Below, in pieces: positions 17,562-26,505 of a stretch of 64,000 nucleotides of DNA (position 1 is the stretch's first letter; every line of letters starts with the position of its first letter). The translations under genes were made by a program, and so were the position numbers. This DNA comes from Xanthobacter aminoxidans (GTDB taxonomy: Bacteria > Pseudomonadota > Alphaproteobacteria > Rhizobiales > Xanthobacteraceae). The DNA lies in assembly GCF_023571765.1 (NCBI RefSeq), contig NZ_JAMJXC010000024.1, positions 1 through 64,000 on the forward strand. The letters run 5' to 3'. The notes beneath the pieces were generated by a model that was given only the letters and a program-made list of their open reading frames with translations, was not told where the DNA came from and ran no database searches.

Positions 17562-17730
17562 TATACCCGTTCTGCAAAATTTTTTTCAGCAACTTCCATG
17601 CCAGCGCAACGATCCGCATGGTGCCGCGCGGCGCTTTGGGTCATACAGGAGCTGGACCGCATGCCAGCGGCAGGCGGGCCGAACCGCAGTTCGGCTGACG
17701 GCACAAGATGATAGGAACAGGTGAGGCGCG

Positions 17731-18582
17731 GTGAGCACGACGATTTCCGCCAAGGACTCGCTGGTGGCGCGCATCACCCGCCACAGGGATGATCTGTCTC
17801 CGACCGAGAGGCGGCTCGCCGAATTCTTGATCGATTTTCCGGGCAATCTGCCTGCTTATACGGCAACCGAGCTTGCCAATGCCGCACGGGTCTCCAATGC
17901 GGCGGTGACCCGTTTTTTTCACCGGCTCGGGTATGAAAGCTATAACGACGCGCGGCGGCAGGTGCGGCTGGAGCAGAAGGCCGGCTCGCCGCTGATGCTG
18001 CTGAGCGGCGAGAGCCATGCCAGCGATACGTTGCGCGCCCACCTCGAACTCAGCGTCCAGAACCTGTCGGAGACCTACGGCGGATTGTCCGACGAGATGA
18101 TCGACCGGATCGCGCGGGCCATGCTCGCGGCAAAGCGGGTCTGGTTCGTGGGCTTCCGCAACAACCAGTCCTTCGCGGCCTATCTGCGCTGGCAGGTCTT
18201 CCGCGTCATCGAGACCAGCATCCTTCTCCCGGTTGCGGGGGAGACCATCGCCGAATATGCGGTAACGCTGAATAAGGGCGACGTCCTCATCGTCTTCGCC
18301 CTGCGGCGTTCGACGCCCGCCTCCTCCCACCTGATCACGCGGGCAGTCGAGGCTGGCGCGCAGGTCCTGTGCGTGGCGGACTCGGCCACGGAGAACCCGG
18401 GCCCGGCCACATGGCTCATCACCTGCCAGGCGCGGGCGGCCGGCCCGCTGGACAACCATGTGGCGGTGATCGGGCTTTCGCATTTTCTGGCCACCCGCGT
18501 CCTGGAACTCAGCGGCCGTGAAGGCCGGCGCCGCATGGCCGCGATCGAGGCAGCCCACGATGCCTTCGACGAGGAGCCCTAG
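17731..18582 (+). CDS. MurR/RpiR-family transcriptional regulator
   Basis: The 283-aa protein starts at GTG 17731 (AGGTGAGG upstream). Residues about 10-85 form the RpiR HTH (LSPTERRLAEFLIDFPGNLPAYTATELANAARVSNAAVTRFFHRLGY). A SIS sugar-phosphate-binding domain follows (KRVWFVGFRNNQSFAAYLRWQVF, GDVLIVFALRRSTPASS). Several proteobacterial members of this type lack sugar-phosphate function and control amino-acid or hydantoin catabolism. It is divergent from the MFS/racemase operon and most likely controls it. Confidence 0.88.
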   Translation: MSTTISAKDSLVARITRHRDDLSPTERRLAEFLIDFPGNLPAYTATELANAARVSNAAVTRFFHRLGYESYNDARRQVRLEQKAGSPLMLLSGESHASDTLRAHLELSVQNLSETYGGLSDEMIDRIARAMLAAKRVWFVGFRNNQSFAAYLRWQVFRVIETSILLPVAGETIAEYAVTLNKGDVLIVFALRRSTPASSHLITRAVEAGAQVLCVADSATENPGPATWLITCQARAAGPLDNHVAVIGLSHFLATRVLELSGREGRRRMAAIEAAHDAFDEEP

Positions 18583-18796
18583 GGCATTTGAAAAGCGCGC
18601 TGCGCCCCGACAAGGTGTTTGCCTTGCCGGCCCCGTTCATTCCTCAAACCGCGGGATGTCTTCGACCTCTAAAGGCTGGAGACACAAGCCGTGTCGCAAC
18701 AGACGGAACCTCCGCGACATCGCCCCGAGCTTCTGCGCAGTCCATGGTGATCTTTCGAGACCATCGCGTTCGCGACGTTCACCGGGGTCGGTGGGC

Positions 18797-19510
18797 TCAG
18801 GCATCGCCGGCTGTGCTGGAGCCCATCGGCACCACCATGCCGGCTGCAGTCGCGGAACCGGGGACCGCCTGCCAGCGGATCAGCGCCTCGCGCCCTGCCG
18901 GCGTGAGGCCGTAGATGCCGCGATCCACGCGGGCAAACCAGCCATAGACATTGTCCAGAAGGATTTTTCCGGCGTTGGGCGCGAACGCACGCAGATCGCG
19001 CGGGCGTTTGGGGGTCTCCACCATGGCCAGAGCACAGGCGAGCGCCTGCTGCCGATAGGCGGTCATGATGGGTGTACGCGACCCGCCCCCCACCGCCGGA
19101 TCGCCCAGCCGGCGCCGGTGCTCCTCCACGAGCCGCGACCTGCGGCGCGGATCCTTGCGCGGCATGGGAGACGTGGGGCTGACGAGGACCGTCACCTCGC
19201 CCCCAGACGAGACGCCGAGCATGCCGAAGCCGAGGCGCCGACACAGGTTGCGGAAGCGCGCGTCGCTTTCCCGTCCGTTTCCGCGCACCGATGTGCGCGC
19301 TGCGAGCCAGACCTCGTCACAGGCGGAGGCACGGTCGACGGCCTGGAGGACGAGTTCCAGATTGAAGCTGAGCTTCAATTCCCCGATGACCACGATCGGG
19401 ATTCCGTCCCCCGCCAGCGCAACCAGGTCGCAGCCGCCGACCTCGCCTTTGACGGCAAAGCCGAGGCCTTCCAGAAACGCCTTCACGGGCAGATAAAGGG
19501 ATGTCTCCAG
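18797..19510 (-). CDS. DUF2161 family, PD-(D/E)XK-type phosphodiesterase-like, probable CTG start
   Basis: The protein is 237 aa. The family N-terminus (ETSLYLPVKAFLEGLGF) is encoded upstream of the first ordinary start (GTG 19486). In that frame the only start candidate downstream of the preceding stop is CTG at 19510, and a perfect GGAGG sits 6 bp before it, so CTG is the likely initiator. The core GGCDLVAL, then IVVIGELKLSF, gives the D...E-x-K signature. The C-terminal part (KILLDNVYGWFARVDRGIYGLTPAGREAL) resembles a wHTH. It lies 12 bp after the methyltransferase gene and is probably co-transcribed. Its biological role is unknown. Confidence 0.82.
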   Translation of the reverse strand: METSLYLPVKAFLEGLGFAVKGEVGGCDLVALAGDGIPIVVIGELKLSFNLELVLQAVDRASACDEVWLAARTSVRGNGRESDARFRNLCRRLGFGMLGVSSGGEVTVLVSPTSPMPRKDPRRRSRLVEEHRRRLGDPAVGGGSRTPIMTAYRQQALACALAMVETPKRPRDLRAFAPNAGKILLDNVYGWFARVDRGIYGLTPAGREALIRWQAVPGSATAAGMVVPMGSSTAGDA

Positions 19511-19522
19511 GATCCGCCTCCG

Positions 19523-20236
19523 TCAGGCCGGCCTGTGCCGGGCGGGGCCGGGAGGGCGGACCTCCGGATTGGTGGCGATCCAGATGATGTGGCGCGCCCC
19601 TCCGCGCCCGCCATTGGCCCGCACGCGCGCCTCTTCGACGCCGAACCCGGCTTTGCGAACCCGCTGGGTGAAATTCCGGTCCGGCCTCGACGACCAGACG
19701 GCCAGCACGCCGCCGGGCCGCAGCGCGGCCCTGGCCGTGTTGAGGCCGGCACTATCGTAAAGCTGGTCGTTGGCCGCGCGTGTCAGCCCTTCGGGTCCGT
19801 TGTCGACATCAAGCAGGATCGCATCGAAAGTCGCCCGGCCGGCACGGATCAGGCCGACCACATCCTCTTCGCGGATGCTGACACGCGGATCGGTCAGGCA
19901 ACCCGCGAAGATCCCCGCCATGGGGCCCCGCGCCCACGCGACCACCGCCGGCACCAGTTCCGCCACGGTGACACGGGCATCGGGCCCGAGTTCGGCGAGC
20001 GCCGCGCGAAGGGTGAAACCCATTCCCAGCCCACCGATCAGCACATGCGGCCTGGGGCGGTCCCGAAGTCTGGCGCAGACCATCGTGGCGAGCGCCTCTT
20101 CAGACCCGCTGAGACGGCTGTTCATCAGCTCGATGGACCCGGCCATGATCGAGAATTCCGCGCCGCGCTGCATCAGGCGGAGGCGGCCGCCGCCATCGGG
20201 CACGTCCGCGGTGTCGAGCTGCGACCAGGGGATCAC
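19523..20236 (-). CDS. Spermidine-synthase-like SAM-dependent methyltransferase fold protein
   Basis: The 237-aa protein has the Rossmann motif HVLIGGLGMGFTLRAAL, an acidic residue at the end of the second strand (VTVAELVPAVVAWARG) and FDAILLDVDNGPEG, as in the polyamine synthase-like branch of class I methyltransferases. The N-terminal strand block (GGGRLRLMQRGAEFSIMAGSIELMNSR) also fits. Residues that bind decarboxylated SAM in true spermidine synthases are not conserved enough to claim that reaction. It is first of a two-gene unit with the DUF2161 gene. Confidence 0.8.
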   Translation of the reverse strand: MIPWSQLDTADVPDGGGRLRLMQRGAEFSIMAGSIELMNSRLSGSEEALATMVCARLRDRPRPHVLIGGLGMGFTLRAALAELGPDARVTVAELVPAVVAWARGPMAGIFAGCLTDPRVSIREEDVVGLIRAGRATFDAILLDVDNGPEGLTRAANDQLYDSAGLNTARAALRPGGVLAVWSSRPDRNFTQRVRKAGFGVEEARVRANGGRGGARHIIWIATNPEVRPPGPARHRPA

Positions 20237-20434
20237 GGGTCACTCTTCGGTTGAGGATCGCGTTTTGCGAGCGGCCTTATATAGGCCAAACCTCCGTCCC
20301 CTCGCTACCGGCCAGCAGACGACCACGTGCCGCCGCACGACGGGAAGGCTCGTGTCTCAAGTTGAGGGGCAAGGCGGATCTGCCGATAGCGGACACTCGA
20401 CCTGGCGGCCTTGATCTCAGCCATTGACTGCATG

Positions 20435-20494
20435 TTTCAATTCAACGGCTTGCACCGAACTCCCTGACTGTATGTCGCGGGTTCGTTTCCCATC
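20435..20494 (+). repeat. Diverged copy of the tRNA-Gly remnant (copy 2)
   Basis: It aligns without gaps to 12778-12837. Both share TTTCAATTCAACGGCTTGC, CTGTATGTCG and GGGTTCG-TTCCCATCG, with about nine differences over 60 bp. The acceptor end is lost (TTCGGTTCGG instead of CCCGCTCCA). Both copies are in the same orientation and bracket 7.6 kb. Confidence 0.65.
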
Positions 20495-20529
20495 GTTCGG
20501 TTCGGGCAATCCCGCAGGCAAGCCGTGCG

Positions 20530-21360
20530 TCAGTCGTCCGCGCCGTCGCCGGAATCGGGAAGGGTGGCTTGCAGCCGTTCCGCCGCTTCCTTGAGGTTGG
20601 GCACCAGCGCCCGCGCCTTCTCCAGCGAGAAGCGCGGCAACGGGCCGTGGCAGGCCACCGCCGCCACCACCGTGCCGCGCCGGTCCTTCACCGGCACGGC
20701 GATGGCGACGAGGCCTTCCAGAAACTCCTGATCGTCCGTGCTGTAGCCATTCTTCGCGATGCGCTCCAGCTCGGCGTCGAGCGCCTCGACGGTGGTGATG
20801 GTGTTCGGCGTCTGCGCCTTCAGGTGCAGCGTCTCCAGAATGCGCCGGCGCTGGACGGGGCGCATGGCGGAGAGGAACAGCTTGCCGGAGGCGGTGCAAT
20901 GCATGGGCACCCGCGAGCCCACCTCCAGATGCAGGCGCAGCGGCCAGGCCGCCTCCACGCGGTCGAGATAGATCGCTTCCGAGCCCACGCGCGTGACGAA
21001 GTTGCAGGTCTCGCCCGCCACGTCCACCAGCGCTTCGAGGATGCCGCGCCGCTCGGTGCTCACCGAGTTGCGCAGCATGTCGAAGCCCATGCGCAGGAAG
21101 CGCGGCCCCACCGCGAAGCGCCGGCCGTCCGGCTCGCGCAGCAGATAGGATTCCGCCTCCAGCTTCTGGCACAGGCGATGGACGGTGGGCTTGGGCAGGG
21201 AGAGCCGCACGCACAGCTCGGGCACGCCGAGGGGCGTTTCGGAGCGGGCGATCTCGCCCAGAAGATCGAGCGCGCGGAGCATGGCCGAGGCGTTGTCCCG
21301 CTCCTCGGGCTTCTCCGGCTTCTCCACGCTCTCCAGCTGCTGCTTCGCTGCCTTGGCCAT
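20530..21360 (-). CDS. IclR-family regulator of the isethionate genes
   Basis: The 276-aa protein starts at ATG 21360 (MAKAAKQQLESVEKP). An N-terminal winged HTH (ASAMLRALDLLGEIARSETPLGVPELCVRLSLPKPTVHRLCQKLE) is followed by the IclR effector domain (GETCNFVTRVGSEAIYLDRVE, MHCTASGKLFLSAM, GLVAIAVPVKDRRG). Upstream in-frame ATGs lie in the operator palindrome and are unlikely starts. It is divergent from the GMC dehydrogenase/transporter/xsc/pta operon. IclR-type regulators accompany isethionate genes in other proteobacteria, which supports this role. Confidence 0.85.
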   Translation of the reverse strand: MAKAAKQQLESVEKPEKPEERDNASAMLRALDLLGEIARSETPLGVPELCVRLSLPKPTVHRLCQKLEAESYLLREPDGRRFAVGPRFLRMGFDMLRNSVSTERRGILEALVDVAGETCNFVTRVGSEAIYLDRVEAAWPLRLHLEVGSRVPMHCTASGKLFLSAMRPVQRRRILETLHLKAQTPNTITTVEALDAELERIAKNGYSTDDQEFLEGLVAIAVPVKDRRGTVVAAVACHGPLPRFSLEKARALVPNLKEAAERLQATLPDSGDGADD

Positions 21361-21462
21361 CTGAATCGCCAGCCTCTCGCTGCGTGCAGCCTTAGCGGCT
21401 GGCGGCGGGGTGTCAAACGGAACGCAGGTGCACACAGCGCCCCTCGCACTGCACAACATAAA

Positions 21463-21477
21463 TCTCATTAAATGAGA
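21463..21477. promoter_or_regulatory. Palindromic operator TCTCATT-A-AATGAGA
   Basis: A perfect 7-bp inverted repeat with a 1-nt centre in the divergent IclR/iseJ promoter region, followed by a second partial copy (GACTCATCTCATCC) at about 21502. It is probably the IclR-type regulator's site for both promoters. Confidence 0.6.
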
Positions 21478-21553
21478 CGTTTCAGTTCAAAAAATGCATT
21501 GACTCATCTCATCCCTTCGTCGCATCGTCCGTTTCGCAGAGAGGAAACTGCCA

Positions 21554-23260
21554 ATGCAAGGCGAGGAAAACTTCGACTTCGTCGTCATCGGCGCCGGGTC
21601 GTCGGGGTGTGTTCTGGCCAATCGGCTGAGCGAAGACGGCAAGAGCCGCGTCGCCCTGCTGGAAGCCGGACCGAAGGACACGAACCCCTGGATTCACGTG
21701 CCCATCGGCTACGGGAAGACCATGTGGAATGATCGCCTCAACTGGCGCTTCCACACCGAGCCGGAACCCACCATGGGCGACCGGCGCATCTACTGGCCGC
21801 GCGGCCGCGTGCTCGGCGGGTGCTCCTCCATCAACGGCCTCATCGTCATCCGCGGCCAGCAGGAGGACTACGACGGCTGGGCGGCGCGCGGCGCCACCGG
21901 CTGGGGCTTCGAGGACGTCCTGCCCTACTTCCGCAAGCTGGAGGACAACCCTGCCTTCGCCGGGGATCCGCTCCACGGCACCGATGGCCCTGTGCGCATC
22001 AGCTCCATCCCGCGCAAGCACGAGCTGATCGAGGTCATCAAGGAGACCGGACGCAAGCTCGGCGTGCCGGAGACGGCGGATTTCAACGGCGCCCGGCAGG
22101 AAGGCGTCGGCTATTACCAGCTGACCACCCGCAGCGGCTTCCGCATGAGCGCGGCAAAGGCCTATCTTGCCCCTGCCAAGGGCCGCGCCAATCTCTCCAT
22201 CCTCACCGAGACGCAGGCCCGCCGGGTGCTGTTCGAGAACGGCCGCGCCGTGGGCGTGGAGGTGAGCGTAGGCGGGCGGGTAAAGGTCATCCGGGCGCGG
22301 CGGGGGGTGGTGCTGTCGGCGGGCGCGGTGCAATCGCCGCACCTGCTCATGCTCTCGGGCATCGGGCCGGCGGAACACCTGAAGTCCAACGGCATAGGCG
22401 TACATGTGGACAGCCCCGGCGTGGGCGGCAACCTGCAGGATCACCTCCAGCTGCGCCTGCTCTACCGCTGCACCAAGCCCATCACCACCAACGATGCGCT
22501 GAACTCCCTGTTCGGTCGCCTCAGGATGGGGCTGGAATATCTCCTGTTCCGCGGCGGCCCGCTGGCCATCGGCATCAACCAGGGCGGCCTGTTCACGCGG
22601 GTGCTGCCGGAATCGAAAACCCCGGACATCCAGTTCCACATCGGCACCCTCTCGGCGGACATGGCCGGCGGCAAGGTGCATGACTATTCCGGCTTCACCC
22701 TCTCGGTGTGCCAGCTCAGGCCGGAGAGCACGGGCTGGGTGCGGCTCGGCTCTGGCGATCCGCTCCAGCCGCCGAAAATCACCGCCAATTATCTGGCCAC
22801 CGACACCGACCGCCGCTGCGCCATCGCCGCCATGAAGTTCGCCCGCAAGCTCGCCGCCACCGAGCCGCTGAAGAGCTATGTGGCGGAAGAGAAGATGCCC
22901 GGCCCGGGCGTCACCGACGACGAGGGCCTGCTCGCCTTCGCCCGCGAATATGGCGCCACCATCTTCCACCCCGCCGGCACCTGCCGGATGGGCCCCGACG
23001 CCGACCGCGACGCAGTGGTGGACCCGCGCCTAAGGGTCCGTGGCGTCGATGGCCTGTGGGTGGTGGATTGCTCCGTGATGCCGAGCCTCGTGTCCGGCAA
23101 CACCAATATTCCCGCGATCATGATCGGAGAAAAAGCCGCCGACATGATCCGCGAGGACGTGATGAACAACAGGAATGGGCGAGACAACGCCCCAAATCAA
23201 ATCAATGACGGGAGGACACAACAATGGCTGGGCAAGCAGGAGCTTCAAGTCGCGAGCTGA
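21554..23260 (+). CDS. iseJ: GMC-family oxidoreductase, probable isethionate dehydrogenase
   Basis: The 568-aa flavoprotein has the FAD-binding motif VVIGAGSSGCVLANRL at residues about 9-24, the GMC signature GRVLGGCSSINGLIVIRG at about 85-100, and the second signature GAVQSPHLLMLSGIGP. The C-terminal active-site block is FHPAGTCRMG and SGNTNIPAIMIGEKAADMI. Family members oxidise choline-like alcohols; IseJ of Cupriavidus necator oxidises isethionate to sulfoacetaldehyde. Direct co-transcription with a transporter, Xsc and Pta makes isethionate the most likely substrate. GAGAGGAAA precedes the ATG. The C-terminus runs 37 bp into the next gene, beyond the usual family end. Confidence 0.8.
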   Translation: MQGEENFDFVVIGAGSSGCVLANRLSEDGKSRVALLEAGPKDTNPWIHVPIGYGKTMWNDRLNWRFHTEPEPTMGDRRIYWPRGRVLGGCSSINGLIVIRGQQEDYDGWAARGATGWGFEDVLPYFRKLEDNPAFAGDPLHGTDGPVRISSIPRKHELIEVIKETGRKLGVPETADFNGARQEGVGYYQLTTRSGFRMSAAKAYLAPAKGRANLSILTETQARRVLFENGRAVGVEVSVGGRVKVIRARRGVVLSAGAVQSPHLLMLSGIGPAEHLKSNGIGVHVDSPGVGGNLQDHLQLRLLYRCTKPITTNDALNSLFGRLRMGLEYLLFRGGPLAIGINQGGLFTRVLPESKTPDIQFHIGTLSADMAGGKVHDYSGFTLSVCQLRPESTGWVRLGSGDPLQPPKITANYLATDTDRRCAIAAMKFARKLAATEPLKSYVAEEKMPGPGVTDDEGLLAFAREYGATIFHPAGTCRMGPDADRDAVVDPRLRVRGVDGLWVVDCSVMPSLVSGNTNIPAIMIGEKAADMIREDVMNNRNGRDNAPNQINDGRTQQWLGKQELQVAS

Positions 23261-24564
23261 GGCGCGTGGTCGGCGCCAGCGTCATCGGCGCGACCATCGA
23301 GTGGTATGACTTCTTCCTGTACGGCATCGTCGCCGGCATCGTCTTCAACAAGCTGTTCTTTCCGGGCGACGACCCGGTCGTCTCCATCCTGCTCGCCTAC
23401 ACCACCTTCGCGGTGGGCTTCGTGGCGCGGCCGGTGGGCGGGCTCATCTTCGGCCATTTCGGCGACAAGCTGGGCCGCAAGAGCATGCTCATCATCACGC
23501 TGATGATCATGGGCGTGGCGACGGTGGCCATCGGCCTCCTGCCCACCTATGCGCAGATCGGCGTCGCCGCGCCCATCCTGCTGCTGCTCCTGCGCATCGC
23601 CCAGGGCATCGGCATCGGCGGCGAGTGGGGCGGCGCGGTGTTGATGGCGTATGAATACGCGCCGGAGGACAAGCGCGGCTTCTTCGCCTCCATCCCGCAG
23701 ATCGGCCTTGCGCTCGGCCTGTGCCTCGCCTCGGGTGTCACCGCCATCGTCTCCATGCTGCCGGACGAGCAGTTCATGGCCTGGGGCTGGCGCGTGGGCT
23801 TCATCGGTTCCATCGTGCTCATCATCGTCGGCATGTACATCCGGCTGAAGGTGCAGGAGACGCCAGAATTCGAGCAGCTGAAAGCGGCCAACAAGGCGGA
23901 GGCCATCCCGTTCATCACCATGCTGCGGGAGTATCCGCGCAACGTGTTGCTGGGCATGGGCGTGCGCTATATCGACGGCGTGTTCTTCAACGTCTTCGCG
24001 GTGTTCTCCATCGTCTATCTCGCGAACTACGTGAAGGTACCGCGCACGACCGCGCTCTGGCTGGTGACGCTCGCGGCGTTCGTGATGGTGTTCACCATCC
24101 CCATGTTCGGCAAGCTGTCCGACAAGTGGGGCCGCCCGCGCACCTATGCGATCGGCTCGGCGCTGCTGGCGCTGGTGGCATATCCGGCCTTCTGGCTGTT
24201 TTCCACCGGCTCCCTGCCGCTGATCGCCCTCGGCATCGTGTTCCCGTTCGGCGTGCTCTACGCCATGTGCTACGGGCCTGAAGCCGCGCTGTTCTCGGAC
24301 CTGTTCGACGCCCGGGTGCGCTACACCGGCATCTCGTTCGTCTACCAGTTCTCCGGCATCGTCGCGAGCGGCATCACCCCCATCATCGCCACCTATCTGC
24401 TCGCCCGCGGCGACGGACAGCCCTGGCAGGTGTGCGCCTACGTGGTGTTCGCGGCGCTGGTCTCCATGCTCTCGGCGCTGGCGATCCGGGTGCCGGCCCC
24501 CGGCACCCAGTTATCGAAGGCCACGCGCGCCTCGACCGAAACGGTACGCCAGCCAGCGCGCTGA
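23224..24564 (+). CDS. iseU: MHS-family MFS transporter, probable isethionate importer
   Basis: The 446-aa protein is of the metabolite:H+ symporter group. ASVIGATIEWYDFFLYGIVAGIVFNKLFFP is the hallmark N-terminus, GHFGDKLGRKSML the A-motif, and IAQGIGIGGEWGGAVLMAYEYAPEDKRG the helix 4-5 signature. Twelve membrane segments are predicted from hydrophobic runs. Its ribosome site (GGGAGGACACAACA) lies in the end of iseJ, so the two are coupled. An MFS protein (IseU) serves isethionate uptake in C. necator. The assignment here is by context, since MHS members also carry proline, shikimate and citrate. Confidence 0.78.
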   Translation: MAGQAGASSRELRRVVGASVIGATIEWYDFFLYGIVAGIVFNKLFFPGDDPVVSILLAYTTFAVGFVARPVGGLIFGHFGDKLGRKSMLIITLMIMGVATVAIGLLPTYAQIGVAAPILLLLLRIAQGIGIGGEWGGAVLMAYEYAPEDKRGFFASIPQIGLALGLCLASGVTAIVSMLPDEQFMAWGWRVGFIGSIVLIIVGMYIRLKVQETPEFEQLKAANKAEAIPFITMLREYPRNVLLGMGVRYIDGVFFNVFAVFSIVYLANYVKVPRTTALWLVTLAAFVMVFTIPMFGKLSDKWGRPRTYAIGSALLALVAYPAFWLFSTGSLPLIALGIVFPFGVLYAMCYGPEAALFSDLFDARVRYTGISFVYQFSGIVASGITPIIATYLLARGDGQPWQVCAYVVFAALVSMLSALAIRVPAPGTQLSKATRASTETVRQPAR

Positions 24565-24578
24565 CGGGTTTCCGATCT

Positions 24579-24604
24579 GGAGGCGGCGCGCGGCCGCCGC
24601 CTCC
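24579..24604 (+). promoter_or_regulatory. Intercistronic GC-rich hairpin between iseU and xsc
   Basis: GGAGGCGGC...GCCGCCTCC, a 9-bp stem without a T tract, 49 bp before xsc. It may stabilise or partially attenuate the transcript between the uptake and cleavage genes. Confidence 0.4.
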
Positions 24605-24652
24605 CTCCCCCGAATTGCAAGATCTCCAAGGTTCCAAGAGGATTTTTTCGTC

Positions 24653-26428
24653 ATGAAGATGACCACCGAAGAGGCGTTCATCAAAGTCCTGCAGGCGCAC
24701 GGCATCAACGAGGCCTTCGGCATCATCGGCTCGGCCATGATGCCGGTCTCCGACCTCTTCCCCAAGGCCGGCATCCGCTTCTGGGATTGCGCCCACGAGA
24801 CCAATGCGGGCCTGATCTGCGACGGCTACACCCGCGCCACCGGCCGCATGGCCATGGCCATCGCCCAGAACGGGCCGGGCGTGACGGGCTTCGTCACCGC
24901 CATGAAGACCGCCTACTGGAACCACACCCCCATGCTGCTGGTGACGCCGCAGGCGGCCAACAAGACCATCGGGCAGGGCGGGTTCCAGGAAGTCTCCCAG
25001 ATGGCCATGTTCCAGGACATGGTGTGCTACCAGGAGGAGGTGCGCGACCCCTCCCGCGTGGCCGAGGTGCTCAACCGCGTGATCGAGAAGGCTTGGCGCG
25101 CCTGCGCCCCGGCGCAGATCAATGTGCCCCGTGATTTCTGGACCCAGGTGATCGACATCGAGCTGCCGCAGATCGTGCGCCTCGAGCGTCCCGCCGGCGG
25201 CCGCAACGCCATCGCCGAAGCGGCGCAGATCCTGTCCGAGGCGAAGTTCCCGGTGATCCTCAACGGCGCGGGCGTCGTCATCGGCAACGCCATCGGCGAG
25301 GCCATGGCGCTGGCCGAGCGGCTCGATGCGCCCGTCTGCTCCGGCTACCAGCACAACGACGCCGCCCCCGGCAGCCATCCCCTCGCCGTCGGCCCGCTCG
25401 GCTACAACGGCTCCAAGGCCGCCATGGAGCTGATCGCGCAGGCCGACGTGGTGCTGGCGCTCGGCACCCGGCTCAACCCCTTCTCCACTTTGCCCGGCTA
25501 CGGCATCGACTACTGGCCGAAGCAGGCGAAGATCATCCAGGTGGACATCAACCCGGACCGCATCGGCCTCACCAAGAAGATCACCGTGGGCATCTGCGGC
25601 GACGCCAAGGAAGTGGCGGGCCAGCTGCTCGGCCAGCTCGCCCCCGGCGCCGGCGATGCCGGACGGGCGGAGCGCCGCGCGCTGATCCACCAGACCCGCT
25701 CGCGCTGGCTCCAGCAGCTCGCCTCCATGGACCATGAGGACGACGATCCCGGCACCCGCTGGAACGAGGACGCCCGCGCCCGCGACAAGGGCCGCATGTC
25801 GCCCCGTCAGGCGTGGCGGGCGATCCAGTCGGCGCTGCCGAAGGACGTCATCATGTCCACGGACATCGGCAACAACTGCGCCATCGGCAATGCCTATCCG
25901 AGCTTCGAGATCGGGCGGAAATATCTCGCGCCGGGCATGTTCGGTCCGTGCGGCTACGCCTTCCCGGCCATCATCGGCGCGAAGATCGGCTGCCCGGACG
26001 TGCCGGTGTTCGGCTTTGCCGGCGACGGCGCCTTCGGCATCTCCATCAACGAGATGACCTCCATCGGCCGCGAGGAATGGCCGCCGGTGACCATGGTGGT
26101 GTTCCGCAATTTCCAGTGGGGCGCCGAGAAGCGCAACACGACGCTCTGGTACGACAACAACTTCGTCGGCACCGAGCTCGACCCCAAGCTCTCCTACGCG
26201 AAGATCGCCGAGGGCTGCGGCTTCAAGGGGGTGCGCGTGGACACGCCGGAGAGCCTCAGGGAGGCCATCCACACCGCCGCCGAGGAGCAGAAGAAGGGCA
26301 TCACCACCTTCATCGAGGTGGTGCTGAACCAGGAGCTCGGCGAACCCTTCCGCCGGGATGCCATGAAGAAGCCGGTGCCGGTGGCCGGCATCGCCCGCGC
26401 CGACATGCGCGAGCAGATCGCCCGCTGA
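24653..26428 (+). CDS. xsc: Sulfoacetaldehyde acetyltransferase
   Basis: The 591-aa ThDP enzyme converts sulfoacetaldehyde and phosphate to acetyl phosphate and sulfite. Family-specific stretches are visible: GIIGSAMMPVSDLFP near the N-terminus, CAHETNAGLICDGYTR with the ThDP-activating Glu, GQGGFQEVSQMAMF, and the ThDP-binding region GFAGDGAFGISINEMTSIG followed by RNFQWGAEKRN. That last motif is characteristic of Xsc against acetolactate synthase. Length is normal. Pta follows after 77 bp, as in most xsc loci. It is the cleavage step for isethionate and for any sulfoacetaldehyde made from sulfopyruvate by the genes further right. Confidence 0.96.
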   Translation: MKMTTEEAFIKVLQAHGINEAFGIIGSAMMPVSDLFPKAGIRFWDCAHETNAGLICDGYTRATGRMAMAIAQNGPGVTGFVTAMKTAYWNHTPMLLVTPQAANKTIGQGGFQEVSQMAMFQDMVCYQEEVRDPSRVAEVLNRVIEKAWRACAPAQINVPRDFWTQVIDIELPQIVRLERPAGGRNAIAEAAQILSEAKFPVILNGAGVVIGNAIGEAMALAERLDAPVCSGYQHNDAAPGSHPLAVGPLGYNGSKAAMELIAQADVVLALGTRLNPFSTLPGYGIDYWPKQAKIIQVDINPDRIGLTKKITVGICGDAKEVAGQLLGQLAPGAGDAGRAERRALIHQTRSRWLQQLASMDHEDDDPGTRWNEDARARDKGRMSPRQAWRAIQSALPKDVIMSTDIGNNCAIGNAYPSFEIGRKYLAPGMFGPCGYAFPAIIGAKIGCPDVPVFGFAGDGAFGISINEMTSIGREEWPPVTMVVFRNFQWGAEKRNTTLWYDNNFVGTELDPKLSYAKIAEGCGFKGVRVDTPESLREAIHTAAEEQKKGITTFIEVVLNQELGEPFRRDAMKKPVPVAGIARADMREQIAR

Positions 26429-26505
26429 CCGAGATCCGGGCGGGGTTCAGCTTATCAGCACGCCCCGCCTGGCATTTTCTGCCCCAGTCCCCCGAGAGGA
26501 AGGCC

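Noticed and set aside
18518-20254. A 578-codon plus-strand frame opposite the methyltransferase and DUF2161 genes
   Set aside because: An antisense shadow in high-GC DNA; no domain, and the opposite strand codes for recognisable proteins.
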